NCBI GenBank assembly: GCA_944326365.1
Contig: CALVDR010000002.1
Coordinates: 1-64,000 of the forward strand
Reading direction: 5' to 3'
Source of the DNA: an uncultured Bacteroidales bacterium
Lineage (GTDB): Bacteria; Bacteroidota; Bacteroidia; Bacteroidales; UBA932
DNA: 64,000 nt
Both the position numbers and the translations under genes were made by a program. Below are positions 1-9,081 of the stretch, in pieces. The number at the start of each line of letters is the position of its first letter. The first letter of the stretch is position 1. The notes beneath the pieces are model-generated. The model made no database searches and was not told the DNA's origin. It worked only from the letters and a program-made list of their open reading frames with translations.

Positions 1-74
1 GATTCGTTTTACGAATCCTCTAAAAGAGGTAGTCCTCTGAAATTCACTACGTTCTTTTCATCGAACTCACGTTA
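1..74 (+). repeat. Right end of a MITE-like repeat, cut by window edge
   Basis: These 74 bases match, with a few substitutions, the right-hand part of the 212 bp element at 12619-12830, in the same orientation. They contain the GATTCG/CGAATC hairpin, the CCTCTAAAAGAGG hairpin and the terminal CGAACTCACGTTA. The left part lies outside the window. It sits directly upstream of the mutS promoter region. Confidence 0.8.
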
Positions 75-205
75 AAATTACAAAGATAATGAAACAGGAT
101 AATTCTCCGAGACAAATCGGATTATAAAATTTACTGTCGTAAAGTTTACCGCCGTATAGTTTTGCTGATTTTTCTTCAATCTGTCGGTAAAATGTCATTT
201 TTCCG

Positions 206-213
206 TACCTTTG
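206..213 (+). promoter_or_regulatory. Bacteroidota -7 element TACCTTTG upstream of mutS
   Basis: TACCTTTG fits the TAnnTTTG consensus of the Bacteroidota housekeeping promoter. No clear -33 TTTG is seen at the right distance. Transcription should start near 219, so the in-frame ATG at 215 would be at or before the transcript start and the ATG at 248 is the better translation start. Confidence 0.6.
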
Positions 214-247
214 CATGACAGGAAAAAGAGTAGAAGGACGTTTAAGG

Positions 248-2887
248 ATGGCAGGAGAAAAGATAGCGGAGACCCCGCTGATGAAACAATATTTTCAAGT
301 GAAGGCACAGTATCCCGAGGCTGTGCTTCTTTTCCGGGTAGGTGATTTCTATGAGACATTCTCAGATGATGCACTTATAGCGAGCAAGGTTCTCGGGATT
401 GTTCTTACAAAAAGGGCGAACGGACCGCAGGCTTCTGTCCCTCTGGCTGGTTTTCCACATCATTCTCTGGACACATATCTGCCGAAACTTGTCAGGGCGG
501 GCTACAAGGTAGCCGTATGCGACCAGCTCGAAGACCCCAAGCTCACGAAGAAGATAGTCAAAAGGGGAGTGACAGAGCTGGTGACCCCCGGTGTCGCCTT
601 CAACGACCAGCTTCTGGATCAGAAAGAGAACAATTTCCTTTGCGGCCTTACCTTCGACAGGGACAGGTGCGGAGCCGCATTTCTGGATGTTTCCACGGGT
701 GAATTCCAGATAGCGGAAGGTACGGTGGACTATATTTCCACCCTTCTTTCATCATTTGCTCCGAAAGAACTGGTAGTTCCGAGAAGCTACAGGAAAGGAG
801 TCCAGGAAAAGTTCAATGACCAGTACTATATATCGACTCTGGATGAATGGGCATTCGTCTATGATTCTTCCGTAGAGAAACTCAAGCGGCAGTTCAATGT
901 GGAATCCCTGAAAGGTTTTGCCATAGATTCCTTCCCGCTCGGAGTGACATCTGCCGGAGCCTTGCTGGTGTATCTGGAACAGACCCAGCATTCGGGACTG
1001 AAAAACATTTGTTCCATATCGAGGATAGATGAAGGCCGGTTCGTATGGATGGACCGTTTCACATTCAGGAATCTGGAAATATTCTCTTCCGCTGCCGGAG
1101 GTGAAGGCGTGCCGCTGATATCCGTCATCGACAAATGTTCTTCTCCCATGGGTGCCCGCCTGCTCAGGAGCTGGCTGGCAATGCCCGTGATGGACATTCA
1201 GGAACTGGAGTCGCGGTATTCGGTGGTGCAGTATTTTACAGATCACCAGGATGATCTGCGACAGGTCCAGCAACATCTTGGAGATACAGGCGACCTGGAA
1301 AGGATCATTTCACGTGCTGCTACCGGAAAGATAGCCCCGCGGGAGGTCATGCAGCTGAAAAGGGGGCTGGAGCAGACAGCTCCGATTTCGGAATTGTGCT
1401 CAGGGAAAGGAGTACAGGCATTGGACGAGATGATGGGAGCATTGTCTGACTGTTCCGGGCTTCTGGAAACATTGGCCGGGACGATGGATCCGGACCCGGC
1501 CGCTGCCGTAGGAAAAGGGGCTGTCATCGCATCCGGGGTAGACGGGGAACTGGACTCGCTGAGGGATCTGGCATTGCACGGCAAGGACATCCTTGCCGGC
1601 ATCCAGCAGAGGGAAATCGAAAGGACAGGAATCACATCCTTGAAGATAAACTACAATTCGGTCTTCGGATACTATCTCGAGGTCAGGAACGCACACAAGG
1701 ACAGGGTGCCGGAAGACTGGATCAGGAAGCAGACTTTGGTGAATGCCGAGCGGTATATCACGGAGGAGCTGAAGCAGTACGAGGAGAAGATTCTGGGGGC
1801 TGAGCAGCGTATTTACGAGATAGAAGCGAGACTGTATGCCGAACTGGTGGGCAAAATCCAGCAGAATATAGGCAAGGTGCAGTCGAACAGCAGGATTCTG
1901 GCGCGTCTTGATGTCCTGGCAGGATTCGCCGAACTGGCAGAGACACATCATTATTGCCGTCCTGAAGTGAACGATAGTACCAGGATAGATATCCGGGCAG
2001 GACGGCATCCTGTGATAGAGACCCTCATGCCGGCAGGAGAAGAATTCGTGCCCAACGATATCATGCTGGACAACAAGTCGCAGCAGATCATTATCCTGAC
2101 CGGTCCGAACATGGCCGGTAAGTCGGCGCTTCTGAGACAGACGGCCCTGATAGTGCTGATGGCGCAGATAGGTTCTTTCGTGCCTGCATCGGAGGCCCGT
2201 ATCGGGTATTGCGACAAACTCTTCACCAGAGTGGGGGCTTCCGACAACATTTCACGCGGCGAGTCCACTTTCATGGTGGAGATGCTGGAGACGTCCATGA
2301 TACTGCACAACCTTTCTTCCCGCTCTTTGGTGCTTCTGGATGAGATAGGCCGGGGAACTTCCACATACGACGGCATGTCCATAGCCCGGGCCATCGTGGA
2401 GTATATCCATGAATACGGAGACGGGGCGAAGACGCTCTTCGCGACACATTACCACGAACTGAACGATCTGGAAACCATATATCCGCGTGTGAAGAACTTC
2501 CATATCGCCGTGAAGGAAGTGGACAAGAGGGTGATATTCCTGCGGAAGCTGAAAGAGGGCGGAGTAGCCCACAGTTTCGGTATCCATGTGGCCAGGATGG
2601 CCGGAATGCCGCGGCAGGTGATAGAGTCGGCCGAACGGACGCTGAATGCTCTGGAAAAAGGTGAGGAGAAGAAGGAGGCGATGACCAAGGCACGCATAAG
2701 ACCGCATAATGTCAAGGAGGGGCGCGTGGAGAGCGACGGCTCCCTGCAGCTGTCTTTTTTCCAGCTGGATGACCCTGTGCTCTCGTCCCTGAAAGAAGAC
2801 CTCGAAGCGACCGATCTGAACAACATGACTCCTCTCCAGGCCTTCGACCTGCTCCGAACCATGAAAGACAAACTGGGAATCGACTGA
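248..2887 (+). CDS. mutS: DNA mismatch repair protein MutS
   Basis: MutS binds mismatched or looped-out bases and uses ATP to recruit MutL for repair. The protein is about 879 residues, normal for MutS. The N-terminal mismatch-reading domain has the FRVGDFYETF motif with the Phe-x-Glu that stacks on the mismatch. The C-terminal ATPase has Walker A (TGPNMAGKS), a Walker B region LVLLDEIGRGTSTYDG and the ATHYHEL signature. The open frame extends to an ATG at 215, but the -7 element at 206-213 makes 248 (MAGEKIAETPL) the better start. It stands alone and converges with the minus-strand gene ending at 2911. Confidence 0.95.
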   Translation: MAGEKIAETPLMKQYFQVKAQYPEAVLLFRVGDFYETFSDDALIASKVLGIVLTKRANGPQASVPLAGFPHHSLDTYLPKLVRAGYKVAVCDQLEDPKLTKKIVKRGVTELVTPGVAFNDQLLDQKENNFLCGLTFDRDRCGAAFLDVSTGEFQIAEGTVDYISTLLSSFAPKELVVPRSYRKGVQEKFNDQYYISTLDEWAFVYDSSVEKLKRQFNVESLKGFAIDSFPLGVTSAGALLVYLEQTQHSGLKNICSISRIDEGRFVWMDRFTFRNLEIFSSAAGGEGVPLISVIDKCSSPMGARLLRSWLAMPVMDIQELESRYSVVQYFTDHQDDLRQVQQHLGDTGDLERIISRAATGKIAPREVMQLKRGLEQTAPISELCSGKGVQALDEMMGALSDCSGLLETLAGTMDPDPAAAVGKGAVIASGVDGELDSLRDLALHGKDILAGIQQREIERTGITSLKINYNSVFGYYLEVRNAHKDRVPEDWIRKQTLVNAERYITEELKQYEEKILGAEQRIYEIEARLYAELVGKIQQNIGKVQSNSRILARLDVLAGFAELAETHHYCRPEVNDSTRIDIRAGRHPVIETLMPAGEEFVPNDIMLDNKSQQIIILTGPNMAGKSALLRQTALIVLMAQIGSFVPASEARIGYCDKLFTRVGASDNISRGESTFMVEMLETSMILHNLSSRSLVLLDEIGRGTSTYDGMSIARAIVEYIHEYGDGAKTLFATHYHELNDLETIYPRVKNFHIAVKEVDKRVIFLRKLKEGGVAHSFGIHVARMAGMPRQVIESAERTLNALEKGEEKKEAMTKARIRPHNVKEGRVESDGSLQLSFFQLDDPVLSSLKEDLEATDLNNMTPLQAFDLLRTMKDKLGID

Positions 2888-2910
2888 TTTTTTATAAGTG
2901 CAAACTGATC

Positions 2911-4167
2911 TTATTTCAGCGAGAACCGGAGTCCGAGGTTGAGGTTGAAGTTCAGCGGATGTACGGAATAGGCAGACTCGACTCCGGAACCGTTTCCGAA
3001 ATGGTAGGTCACGCCAGGTTCCAGATACAGGCCTACTACGTCCGACAGTCTGAACTGAAGTCCTGCCGAAGCACCGACAGACCACTGCAGCGGTTTCACT
3101 GTCAGGTTTTCCCTGTCGCTTTCCCGTACATCACCGCCATAGACATAGTCTGACCGTACAGTCCCGCCAACGCATTTCTCAAGCATACCTCCGGCAGAGG
3201 CATATATATCCAGCCGGCTGTTCTGCCAGATATGGAAATTTACGTTCAGGGGAATGCCGAGATAGTGCAGGGTCTGCCTGCTGTCCACATAATAGGATTC
3301 GCTGCCGGTCTTTGACTTCGAAAGCAGCCATGAATAGGTAAGCCCGCTTTCCAGACTCCACCGCGGAGTCAGGGCATATGATACGGACACTCCCACTTTC
3401 AGAGGCAGATAATGTCTGGATTCCGTGCCGACTTCCTTCGACCTGTTGAACATCATGATTCCCGCCAGAGGATTGTCCCCGTAGCTCATGGGCGCAGCTG
3501 CAGCGACCGTATTCACTGCCTGACTGTAGCCGGAATGCCGTGTCGCGCCGCCGCTGAACCCCGAAGCATAGACCCCGAAAACCGGTCTGCCTTTGCGTTT
3601 TTCCCTGCCGGCTTCAGCCAGAAGAATGTCCTTCCACCCGTATCCCCCGTCGCTGAAAGATTCTTCATTGCCGTCAACGCTCTCATTCTTTTTGCTGTCC
3701 TGTCGGACAATACTCTTGTCATCCACGCTCGTATTGCCCGCAAGGGCATCATATCCGCCTGCGGCAATGGCACCGTCCCTGTCGTAATCGTTGTCATTGC
3801 CCGTAAGGGCATCTGAATTGCCTGCGGCAATATCATTGTCCGTCAGGACAATATTTCTGTCTGGTCTCGGGAAATCTTTCATTTCCGAAGCCGGCGGTAT
3901 CCTGTCGATCCGGATGACTTCGGGGCTGTCGGATAAGACGATGCCGGATGCGTCCGGACTGTATGTCCCGTATTCCTCATCTGGCATGAAGACGGCTACG
4001 GCTGCCAGGACTGCGGCTGCTGCCATGGAAGACAGCAGGACGATGGCGTTTCTCTGCCGCCTCCTGTCTTTGTCCGCAGCTGCCAGAATCTCTTCCAGCA
4101 GTCCTTCGGGGGCCGGTTCCGAGTAGCCGGACATCTTTTCTCTTATATTTTCTTTCCAGTCAGTCAT
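2911..4167 (-). CDS. Membrane-anchored protein with C-terminal outer-membrane beta-barrel-like domain, sigma-factor linked
   Basis: 418 residues. A ~40-residue charged N-terminus is followed by one hydrophobic helix (about 42-61), a low-complexity Asp/Asn/Gly region (about 65-180) and a C-terminal half that alternates like the porin-type OMP_b-brl family and ends in FSLK. Its start overlaps the end of the ECF sigma gene by 8 bp, the usual arrangement for a sigma factor and a membrane regulator, so an anti-sigma-like role for the short N-terminus is plausible but inferred. A single inner-membrane helix joined to a barrel-like domain is odd. The low-complexity part is encoded by a cluster of short palindromes (3697-3852). 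Function is not established. Confidence 0.7.
   Translation of the reverse strand: MTDWKENIREKMSGYSEPAPEGLLEEILAAADKDRRRQRNAIVLLSSMAAAAVLAAVAVFMPDEEYGTYSPDASGIVLSDSPEVIRIDRIPPASEMKDFPRPDRNIVLTDNDIAAGNSDALTGNDNDYDRDGAIAAGGYDALAGNTSVDDKSIVRQDSKKNESVDGNEESFSDGGYGWKDILLAEAGREKRKGRPVFGVYASGFSGGATRHSGYSQAVNTVAAAAPMSYGDNPLAGIMMFNRSKEVGTESRHYLPLKVGVSVSYALTPRWSLESGLTYSWLLSKSKTGSESYYVDSRQTLHYLGIPLNVNFHIWQNSRLDIYASAGGMLEKCVGGTVRSDYVYGGDVRESDRENLTVKPLQWSVGASAGLQFRLSDVVGLYLEPGVTYHFGNGSGVESAYSVHPLNFNLNLGLRFSLK
3697..3852. repeat. Cluster of six short palindromes inside a coding region
   Basis: Three clear units lie nearly end to end: 3796-3812 (ATTGCCCGTAAGGGCAT), 3817-3831 (ATTGCCTGCGGCAAT) and 3835-3852 (ATTGTCCGTCAGGACAAT), spaced by 3-4 bp. 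Related units occur at 3697-3711, 3733-3749 and 3753-3768. All are variants of ATTG(C/T)C...G(A/G)CAAT. They encode the repetitive DNDIAAGNSDALTGN-like stretch of the gene at 2911-4167. Confidence 0.75.
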
Positions 4168-4726
4168 GTCGCTCTTTTCTATAATCGTTCAGCCATCTGG
4201 CCAGCATTGCCTTTGCCCGGTGGTACTGTGATGCCGATGAATTCACTTTGATTCCCAATGTTTCCGCGATTTCCTTGTGGCTCATTTCTTCGAATACATA
4301 CAGGTTGAACACAGTCCTGTAGCCGTCCGGAAGCCTGCGTATGAAATCCTGTATCACCGAGGCGGGAATATCTTTCAGGTCGATGCCGCTGTCATCCTCG
4401 TCTTCCGGGACGTCCGGCAGGTCAGCAGAAGTCACGAACATGTCGTTTCTGGCGGCCTTGCGGAGATGTTTCAGGGCTTCGTTTATCACTATCCGGCTCA
4501 TCCATGCTTTCAGGGAGCCTTCTCCACGGTCCTGGAATTTTCCTACGGATGAGAAAATCTTCACGAACCCGTCCTGAAGTATGTCTTTTGCCGTTTCCCT
4601 GTCGGTGACATATCTGCAGCATAGGGCATACAGATAGCCGGAATAGAGACTGTACAGCTCTTTCATCGCTGTCCGGTCCCTATTCTTCAGCCTTTCTGTC
4701 AGCTTCTGTTCTGCTGTTCTGCCCAT
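4160..4726 (-). CDS. ECF-type RNA polymerase sigma factor
   Basis: 188 residues. Region 2 (about 20-90) has the core-binding pattern YRYVTDRETAKDILQDGFVKIF, and region 4 (about 125-180) has the helix-turn-helix LPDGYRTVFNLYVFEEMSHKEIAETLGI. No extra domains. It starts 14 bp after the stop of the NigD-like lipoprotein gene and overlaps the next gene by 8 bp, so the three are probably co-transcribed. The downstream membrane protein may control it. Its regulon cannot be read from the window. Confidence 0.9.
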   Translation of the reverse strand: MGRTAEQKLTERLKNRDRTAMKELYSLYSGYLYALCCRYVTDRETAKDILQDGFVKIFSSVGKFQDRGEGSLKAWMSRIVINEALKHLRKAARNDMFVTSADLPDVPEDEDDSGIDLKDIPASVIQDFIRRLPDGYRTVFNLYVFEEMSHKEIAETLGIKVNSSASQYHRAKAMLARWLNDYRKERHD

Positions 4727-4740
4727 CGGTTTGCCAGACG

Positions 4741-5520
4741 TCAGTCAGCCGGATTTTCTTCCGGGGTCTCAGGGGATTCTTCTTCCGGAGTCTGCCAGTC
4801 GGCACGGGTGCAGTAATCGAATGTAGCTGTCTTTTCTCCGCTGAAAGAATCGAATTTCAGTGTGAGCTTGACTGTTTCCCCTTTCGTGTCCGGAAGGTCT
4901 TTCAGGCTGAATGCCACGATGCCGTCCCCTTCATAATATGTTCCGTCTCCGTGGGCATTGTGTGCGAATCTCACTTCATACGGATCTTCTTCATTCAGTC
5001 CGGTGACCAGATTCAGTTCATGCTTGATTCCGGAGTTTCCCCAGCGGGTGATGAAGTGGATGGTCAGGTATCCGTCTTCCACGTTGGTCATCCTGTCTGC
5101 GTATATTTCCACAGGGTCATTTCCGTATTTCTGGGCAAGGGTGACGGTTTCGTCCTCTTCGAAAACTACTGTCTTTTTCGTCAGGATGCTGTCCATCCAG
5201 TTTATTTTCACGGCCTTGCTGTAGCCTTCGCCTTTTACATCGGAAGGCATGTCAGTCTCGGTGAAGTTCACGAAAGCCCTCATTTCCTTTTCCTTGTACG
5301 GCAGAGTCGTATTGTCCAGCGGCCAGAGCTTTTCCTCATCGTTCAGTTGCAGATAGAAATAGTCGGCCCCGTCATCGACGACCGGCTTTACCGTGACTAT
5401 CGCGTCAGGAGACAGGATGGAATAGTCGTAGTCATCGTCATTTCCAAGACATGACTGGAAGACCGGTATGGCGAGAATGGCCGCCATAGCCAGGATTTTG
5501 TTTTTCAATGTCGTTTTCAT
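4741..5520 (-). CDS. NigD-like lipoprotein
   Basis: About 259 residues, start chosen at 5520 (MKTTLKNKILAM), because it gives a proper lipoprotein signal with lipobox FQSC (Cys about 23) followed by LGNDDDYDYS, the typical NigD-family opening. The rest is predicted beta-rich and periplasmic or surface, and ends in a Glu/Pro-rich tail. NigD-family lipoproteins are common in Bacteroidales with no settled general role. It precedes the ECF sigma gene in a likely operon, which is a useful hint that it belongs to an envelope-sensing unit. Confidence 0.75.
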   Translation of the reverse strand: MKTTLKNKILAMAAILAIPVFQSCLGNDDDYDYSILSPDAIVTVKPVVDDGADYFYLQLNDEEKLWPLDNTTLPYKEKEMRAFVNFTETDMPSDVKGEGYSKAVKINWMDSILTKKTVVFEEDETVTLAQKYGNDPVEIYADRMTNVEDGYLTIHFITRWGNSGIKHELNLVTGLNEEDPYEVRFAHNAHGDGTYYEGDGIVAFSLKDLPDTKGETVKLTLKFDSFSGEKTATFDYCTRADWQTPEEESPETPEENPAD

Positions 5521-5633
5521 ATTCCAATGTTTAAATTTTCCTTTCCCGGGATTATAATGGTTTCTCCGGAATATTAAATCCGCAAATCGGAAAATCTTGC
5601 ATTGCCGGCCTGAAAATGACAGGAAGGTACGCA

Positions 5634-5668
5634 TCCGTCACAGTTTTCCGTGTGCCGGTGCGTACCTT
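5634..5668 (-). terminator. Hairpin downstream of the Mrp gene
   Basis: AAGGTACGCA and TGCGTACCTT form the core of a long imperfect stem, with partial pairing continuing inward, 28 bp after the Mrp stop codon. There is no good U tract on either strand, so it may be a weak or bidirectional terminator. Confidence 0.5.
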
Positions 5669-5695
5669 TCCGCAGTTATTGCCGTGTAAGGATTG

Positions 5696-6757
5696 CTAAA
5701 GGAGTGCGGCAGCCCCGGCCACTTTTTCCGCAAGCAGGACGAATGCCTCTCCGTCAGGCCTTGAGGAAAGGGCTACGGGTTCCCCGTCATCTCCGGCTTC
5801 GCGTATTCCCTGGACAAGCGGGATCTGGCCCAGAAGCGGAATGCCATATTTCTCTGCCATGGCTTTCCCGCCGTCTTTTCCGAAAATATAGTACCTGTTT
5901 TCAGGCAGTTCCGCAGGAGTGAACCAGGCCATGTTCTCTATAAGCCCGAGAATAGGCTTGTTTACACTGGAATTGCGGAACATGTTCACTCCCTTTTCCA
6001 CATCCGCAAGGGCCACGGCCTGAGGCGTGCTCACTATCACCGCTCCGGAGAGAGGGATGTCGTGTACGAGGCTGATATGGATGTCACCCGTGCCGGGAGG
6101 CATGTCTATCAGAAGAAAGTCGAGTTCACCCCATCTTACCTGCAGAATCATCTGCTTGAGGGCATTGCAGGCCATCGGACCTCTCCAGATAAGAGCCTGC
6201 TCAGGCTTGGCGAAATATCCTATGGACATCCATTTCACCCCGTATTTCTCCAGAGGCATGATGACTTCCTTTTCTCCTTCCTTGTAAGCTTCCGGCATCT
6301 CGTTCTCGGTGCCTGTCATCTTCGGTACGGAAGGTCCGTAGACATCGGCATCTGCCAGTCCGACCTTGTAGCCGAGGCGGGCCAGAGCCACGGCCAGATT
6401 CACTGCCACAGTGGATTTTCCTACGCCGCCTTTGCCGGAGGCCACGCCGATGATATGTTTTACATTCGTGAGTTCTTCTGTCCCGAGGTCAAGTCCTGCG
6501 GGCTTTTTGCCTGGGTCCTTGATGACGGTTTTCACTTCGGCTTCCACGCCTGGGATATGCCTGATCAGTACGGCTTTAGTGCTGCCGATGAGGTATTCGG
6601 CCAGCGGGTCCCTGTGTCTGGAAAAGGCGAGAGTGACGGTCACCTTGTTCCCGTCTGTCTCCACCTTGTCGACCATTCCGAGCTCTACGATGTTCTTGTC
6701 ACCCTTCGCAGGATGCTGTACATCGTAGAGTATTTTCATGATTTCATTCTGTTTCAT
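5696..6757 (-). CDS. Mrp/ApbC family P-loop ATPase, iron-sulfur carrier
   Basis: About 353 residues from the ATG at 6757 (MKQNEIMKILYDVQ). The open frame continues further upstream, but that part has no family similarity. An N-terminal MIP18/DUF59 domain (about 1-90) precedes a Mrp/NBP35 ATPase with the deviant Walker A GVASGKGGVGKST, the Walker B region LLIDMPPGTGDIH and a switch region STPQAVALADVEKG. Members bind and hand on Fe-S clusters in the cytoplasm. It is 77 bp downstream of the DPP7-type peptidase gene on the same strand. Confidence 0.9.
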   Translation of the reverse strand: MKQNEIMKILYDVQHPAKGDKNIVELGMVDKVETDGNKVTVTLAFSRHRDPLAEYLIGSTKAVLIRHIPGVEAEVKTVIKDPGKKPAGLDLGTEELTNVKHIIGVASGKGGVGKSTVAVNLAVALARLGYKVGLADADVYGPSVPKMTGTENEMPEAYKEGEKEVIMPLEKYGVKWMSIGYFAKPEQALIWRGPMACNALKQMILQVRWGELDFLLIDMPPGTGDIHISLVHDIPLSGAVIVSTPQAVALADVEKGVNMFRNSSVNKPILGLIENMAWFTPAELPENRYYIFGKDGGKAMAEKYGIPLLGQIPLVQGIREAGDDGEPVALSSRPDGEAFVLLAEKVAGAAALL

Positions 6758-6834
6758 TATCGTATCATTTAACGGAGATGCTCCGGAGCGTAACTCGGAA
6801 AGTACCCTTCCGGGCCGGTCTCCGTCAGTCCGGC

Positions 6835-8997
6835 TTATTTTACTATATCCATCTCGTCGAGAAGCCAGCCTGCCCCGCCGAACTTGTCTATGATGAAGAG
6901 TACGTAACGGATATCCACATTGATACACCTCTGCAGGTCCGGCTCGAACATCACGTCGCTGCTCATGGACTCCCAGTTCCCGTCAAACGCCAGACCGATG
7001 AGATTTCCGTCCGCATCGAGGACAGGGCTGCCGGAGTTTCCTCCGGTGATGTCATTGTTCGACAGGAATGCCACCGGCATCTTGCCGTCAGGGCGCGCAT
7101 AGTCACCGAAGTCTTCCGTTTCCCACAGTTCTTTCAGTCTGGCAGGAACTACGAATTCCCAGTTGTCCGGATCTTCCTTTTCCATCACACCGTCCAGAGT
7201 GGTGTAGTAGCGGTAGATGACGGCATCTTTGGGCGAATAGCCCTTGACTGTACCGTAGGTCAGTCTCATGGTGAAGTTCGCATCGGGATATAAAGGCTCG
7301 CCCTTCTTCCATTCCAGAAGTCCTGCGGTGTATGCCTTTCTCCCTTCGGCGAGTCTGGTGTCGCTGTGCATCAGTCCCGGATAGGCTGCTACTATGATTT
7401 TGTTTACCTGATCGGACAGTTTCATGGCCGGATCGGAGGAGATTGCATCCCATCCCTTTTCCTCTATGGCATCGAGCAGCTTTTCAGGCGAGGTGAATAC
7501 GCTGGACGAGAAAAGAGTGTCGACATAGCCTGCTATGTCCATTGAACCGAAATCATCCGATATTTCCGTAAGCCACTGCCCTTCATCGGCATTGTCCCTG
7601 TAATATTTGAGCATGGCGGCGGCTACTTTCCGGTCCGTAGGGGCCGAATAGTCCTTGTATACCGGCAGAAGCTGTCCGTATGCGGTTTTCAGCGCTTCGA
7701 GGGTGTCCTTTCCGGAATCTTTTGCCAGTGTCGTGCTGAACATGCTTTTCATGCTCGCAGCTATCTGCTGCAGTTCTATACGGTATATGGATTCGGTAGC
7801 GATGGCATACCTGATGTTCGGCTGTGTGCCTTCCTCTACACCTTCCCTGATGGTCTCCAGTGCCGAACCGTAGTTCTCCGTTCTGGATTTCTTCGCGGCC
7901 ACCCATTCGGAGAAAGCCTGTTCCTCCTGTTCCGCACGTCCGATGACATTCAGCTTGGCGAAAGCGAGCTTCATTCCCTGCCACTTTTTCCATCCGTTGG
8001 AGGACATGGCATATTTGCTGGCGTATTTGATCCTGACGGCAGGGTCGGCCAGCATGTCTTCCATGAGGACATCCTGCCTTATCGTTCTGGCAGCTATTCT
8101 GATGTCGTTCAATTTCAGCTGGAGTTCGAGCTCCGGTGATGTCTGGAACCGTGTGGTCCTGCCAGGATAGCCCATGATCATGGTGTAGTCACCTTCGGAA
8201 ACCCCTTTCAGGGAGATGTCCAGATGTTTTTTCGGGGTGTAAGGCACATTGTCTTCGGAATAGTCTGCAGGGTTGTTGTCCTTGCCGGCATAGACGCGGA
8301 AGACAGAAAAGTCACCTGTGTGGCGTGGCCATACCCAGTTGTCAGTGTCGGCGCCGAATTTTCCTATGGATGAAGGCGGTGCTCCTACGAAACGGATATC
8401 CCTGAATTCCTTGTACACTATCAGATACCACACGTTAGTGTCATAGAAAGGCATGACTGTCACCGTGCAGCCCGGATTCTCTTCTCCGGCTTCAGCGGAC
8501 AGCTTGTCGATGGCTTCCCCTATGGCATCGGAGACGCGTCTTTCCAGATAAGAACTGTCTTTGAATTCTTTCCGGATTTTCTTTTCCACTTTCCGTATCT
8601 GGTCAGTCACATCTTTCATGCTTTCCAGAAATGTCACTGTCAGGCCTTCGACAGGCAGCTCCTCGCTTCGGTTCATGGCCCAATAGCCGTCCGTGAGATA
8701 GTCATGCTCGACAGTACTGAGCTTCTGTATGCTTGCATAGCCGCAGTGGTGGTTTGTCAGAAGCAGGCCTTCGTCAGACACTATTTCCCCTGTGCATCCA
8801 CCGCCGAACTGCACTATGGCATCCTTCAGCGACGAGTGGTTGATGCTGTAAATCTGCTCGGCCGAGAGTCTGCAGCCAAGTTCCTGCATAGTGCTTTCGT
8901 TCATCTTCTGAAGCAGCGGCAGCAGCCACATCCCTTCGTCGGCCTGTGCCGGCAGAAGCATCAGCGACAGCGCTGCAATAGTCAAGATTCTTTTCAT
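6835..8997 (-). CDS. S46 dipeptidyl-peptidase, DPP7-type
   Basis: 720 residues with an N-terminal signal peptide (MKRILTIAALSLMLLPAQA) for the periplasm. S46 peptidases remove dipeptides from N-termini. The catalytic His lies in TNHHCGY (about 83-84) and the catalytic Ser is Ser655 in GGNSGSPV, which is the same number as in the Porphyromonas gingivalis enzymes. Residue 673 (AFDGNWE) is Gly. In the known family, Gly at this place goes with DPP7 (hydrophobic P1), while Arg marks DPP11 (acidic P1). So this is predicted to be DPP7-like. Expected use is peptide nutrition. A -7 element lies at 9033-9040. Confidence 0.9.
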   Translation of the reverse strand: MKRILTIAALSLMLLPAQADEGMWLLPLLQKMNESTMQELGCRLSAEQIYSINHSSLKDAIVQFGGGCTGEIVSDEGLLLTNHHCGYASIQKLSTVEHDYLTDGYWAMNRSEELPVEGLTVTFLESMKDVTDQIRKVEKKIRKEFKDSSYLERRVSDAIGEAIDKLSAEAGEENPGCTVTVMPFYDTNVWYLIVYKEFRDIRFVGAPPSSIGKFGADTDNWVWPRHTGDFSVFRVYAGKDNNPADYSEDNVPYTPKKHLDISLKGVSEGDYTMIMGYPGRTTRFQTSPELELQLKLNDIRIAARTIRQDVLMEDMLADPAVRIKYASKYAMSSNGWKKWQGMKLAFAKLNVIGRAEQEEQAFSEWVAAKKSRTENYGSALETIREGVEEGTQPNIRYAIATESIYRIELQQIAASMKSMFSTTLAKDSGKDTLEALKTAYGQLLPVYKDYSAPTDRKVAAAMLKYYRDNADEGQWLTEISDDFGSMDIAGYVDTLFSSSVFTSPEKLLDAIEEKGWDAISSDPAMKLSDQVNKIIVAAYPGLMHSDTRLAEGRKAYTAGLLEWKKGEPLYPDANFTMRLTYGTVKGYSPKDAVIYRYYTTLDGVMEKEDPDNWEFVVPARLKELWETEDFGDYARPDGKMPVAFLSNNDITGGNSGSPVLDADGNLIGLAFDGNWESMSSDVMFEPDLQRCINVDIRYVLFIIDKFGGAGWLLDEMDIVK

Positions 8998-9032
8998 TTC
9001 CTTATGTTTTTTTGTTATGATTCTGAAGACGG

Positions 9033-9064
9033 CAAATTTAGAAACAGTTTCTGATTATAACAAC
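9033..9064 (-). promoter_or_regulatory. Promoter of the S46 peptidase gene
   Basis: On the minus strand TAAATTTG (9033-9040) fits TAnnTTTG, and GTTG (9061-9064) lies 20 bp upstream as a -33 element. Transcription would start about 30 bp before the ATG at 8997. Confidence 0.6.
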
Positions 9065-9081
9065 ATTATGACCCCGTCTGT

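Noticed and set aside
2252..3085. Long minus-strand open frame across the mutS 3' end
   Set aside because: It runs antisense to the conserved MutS ATPase, has no recognisable domain and no promoter; a shadow of a GC-balanced gene.
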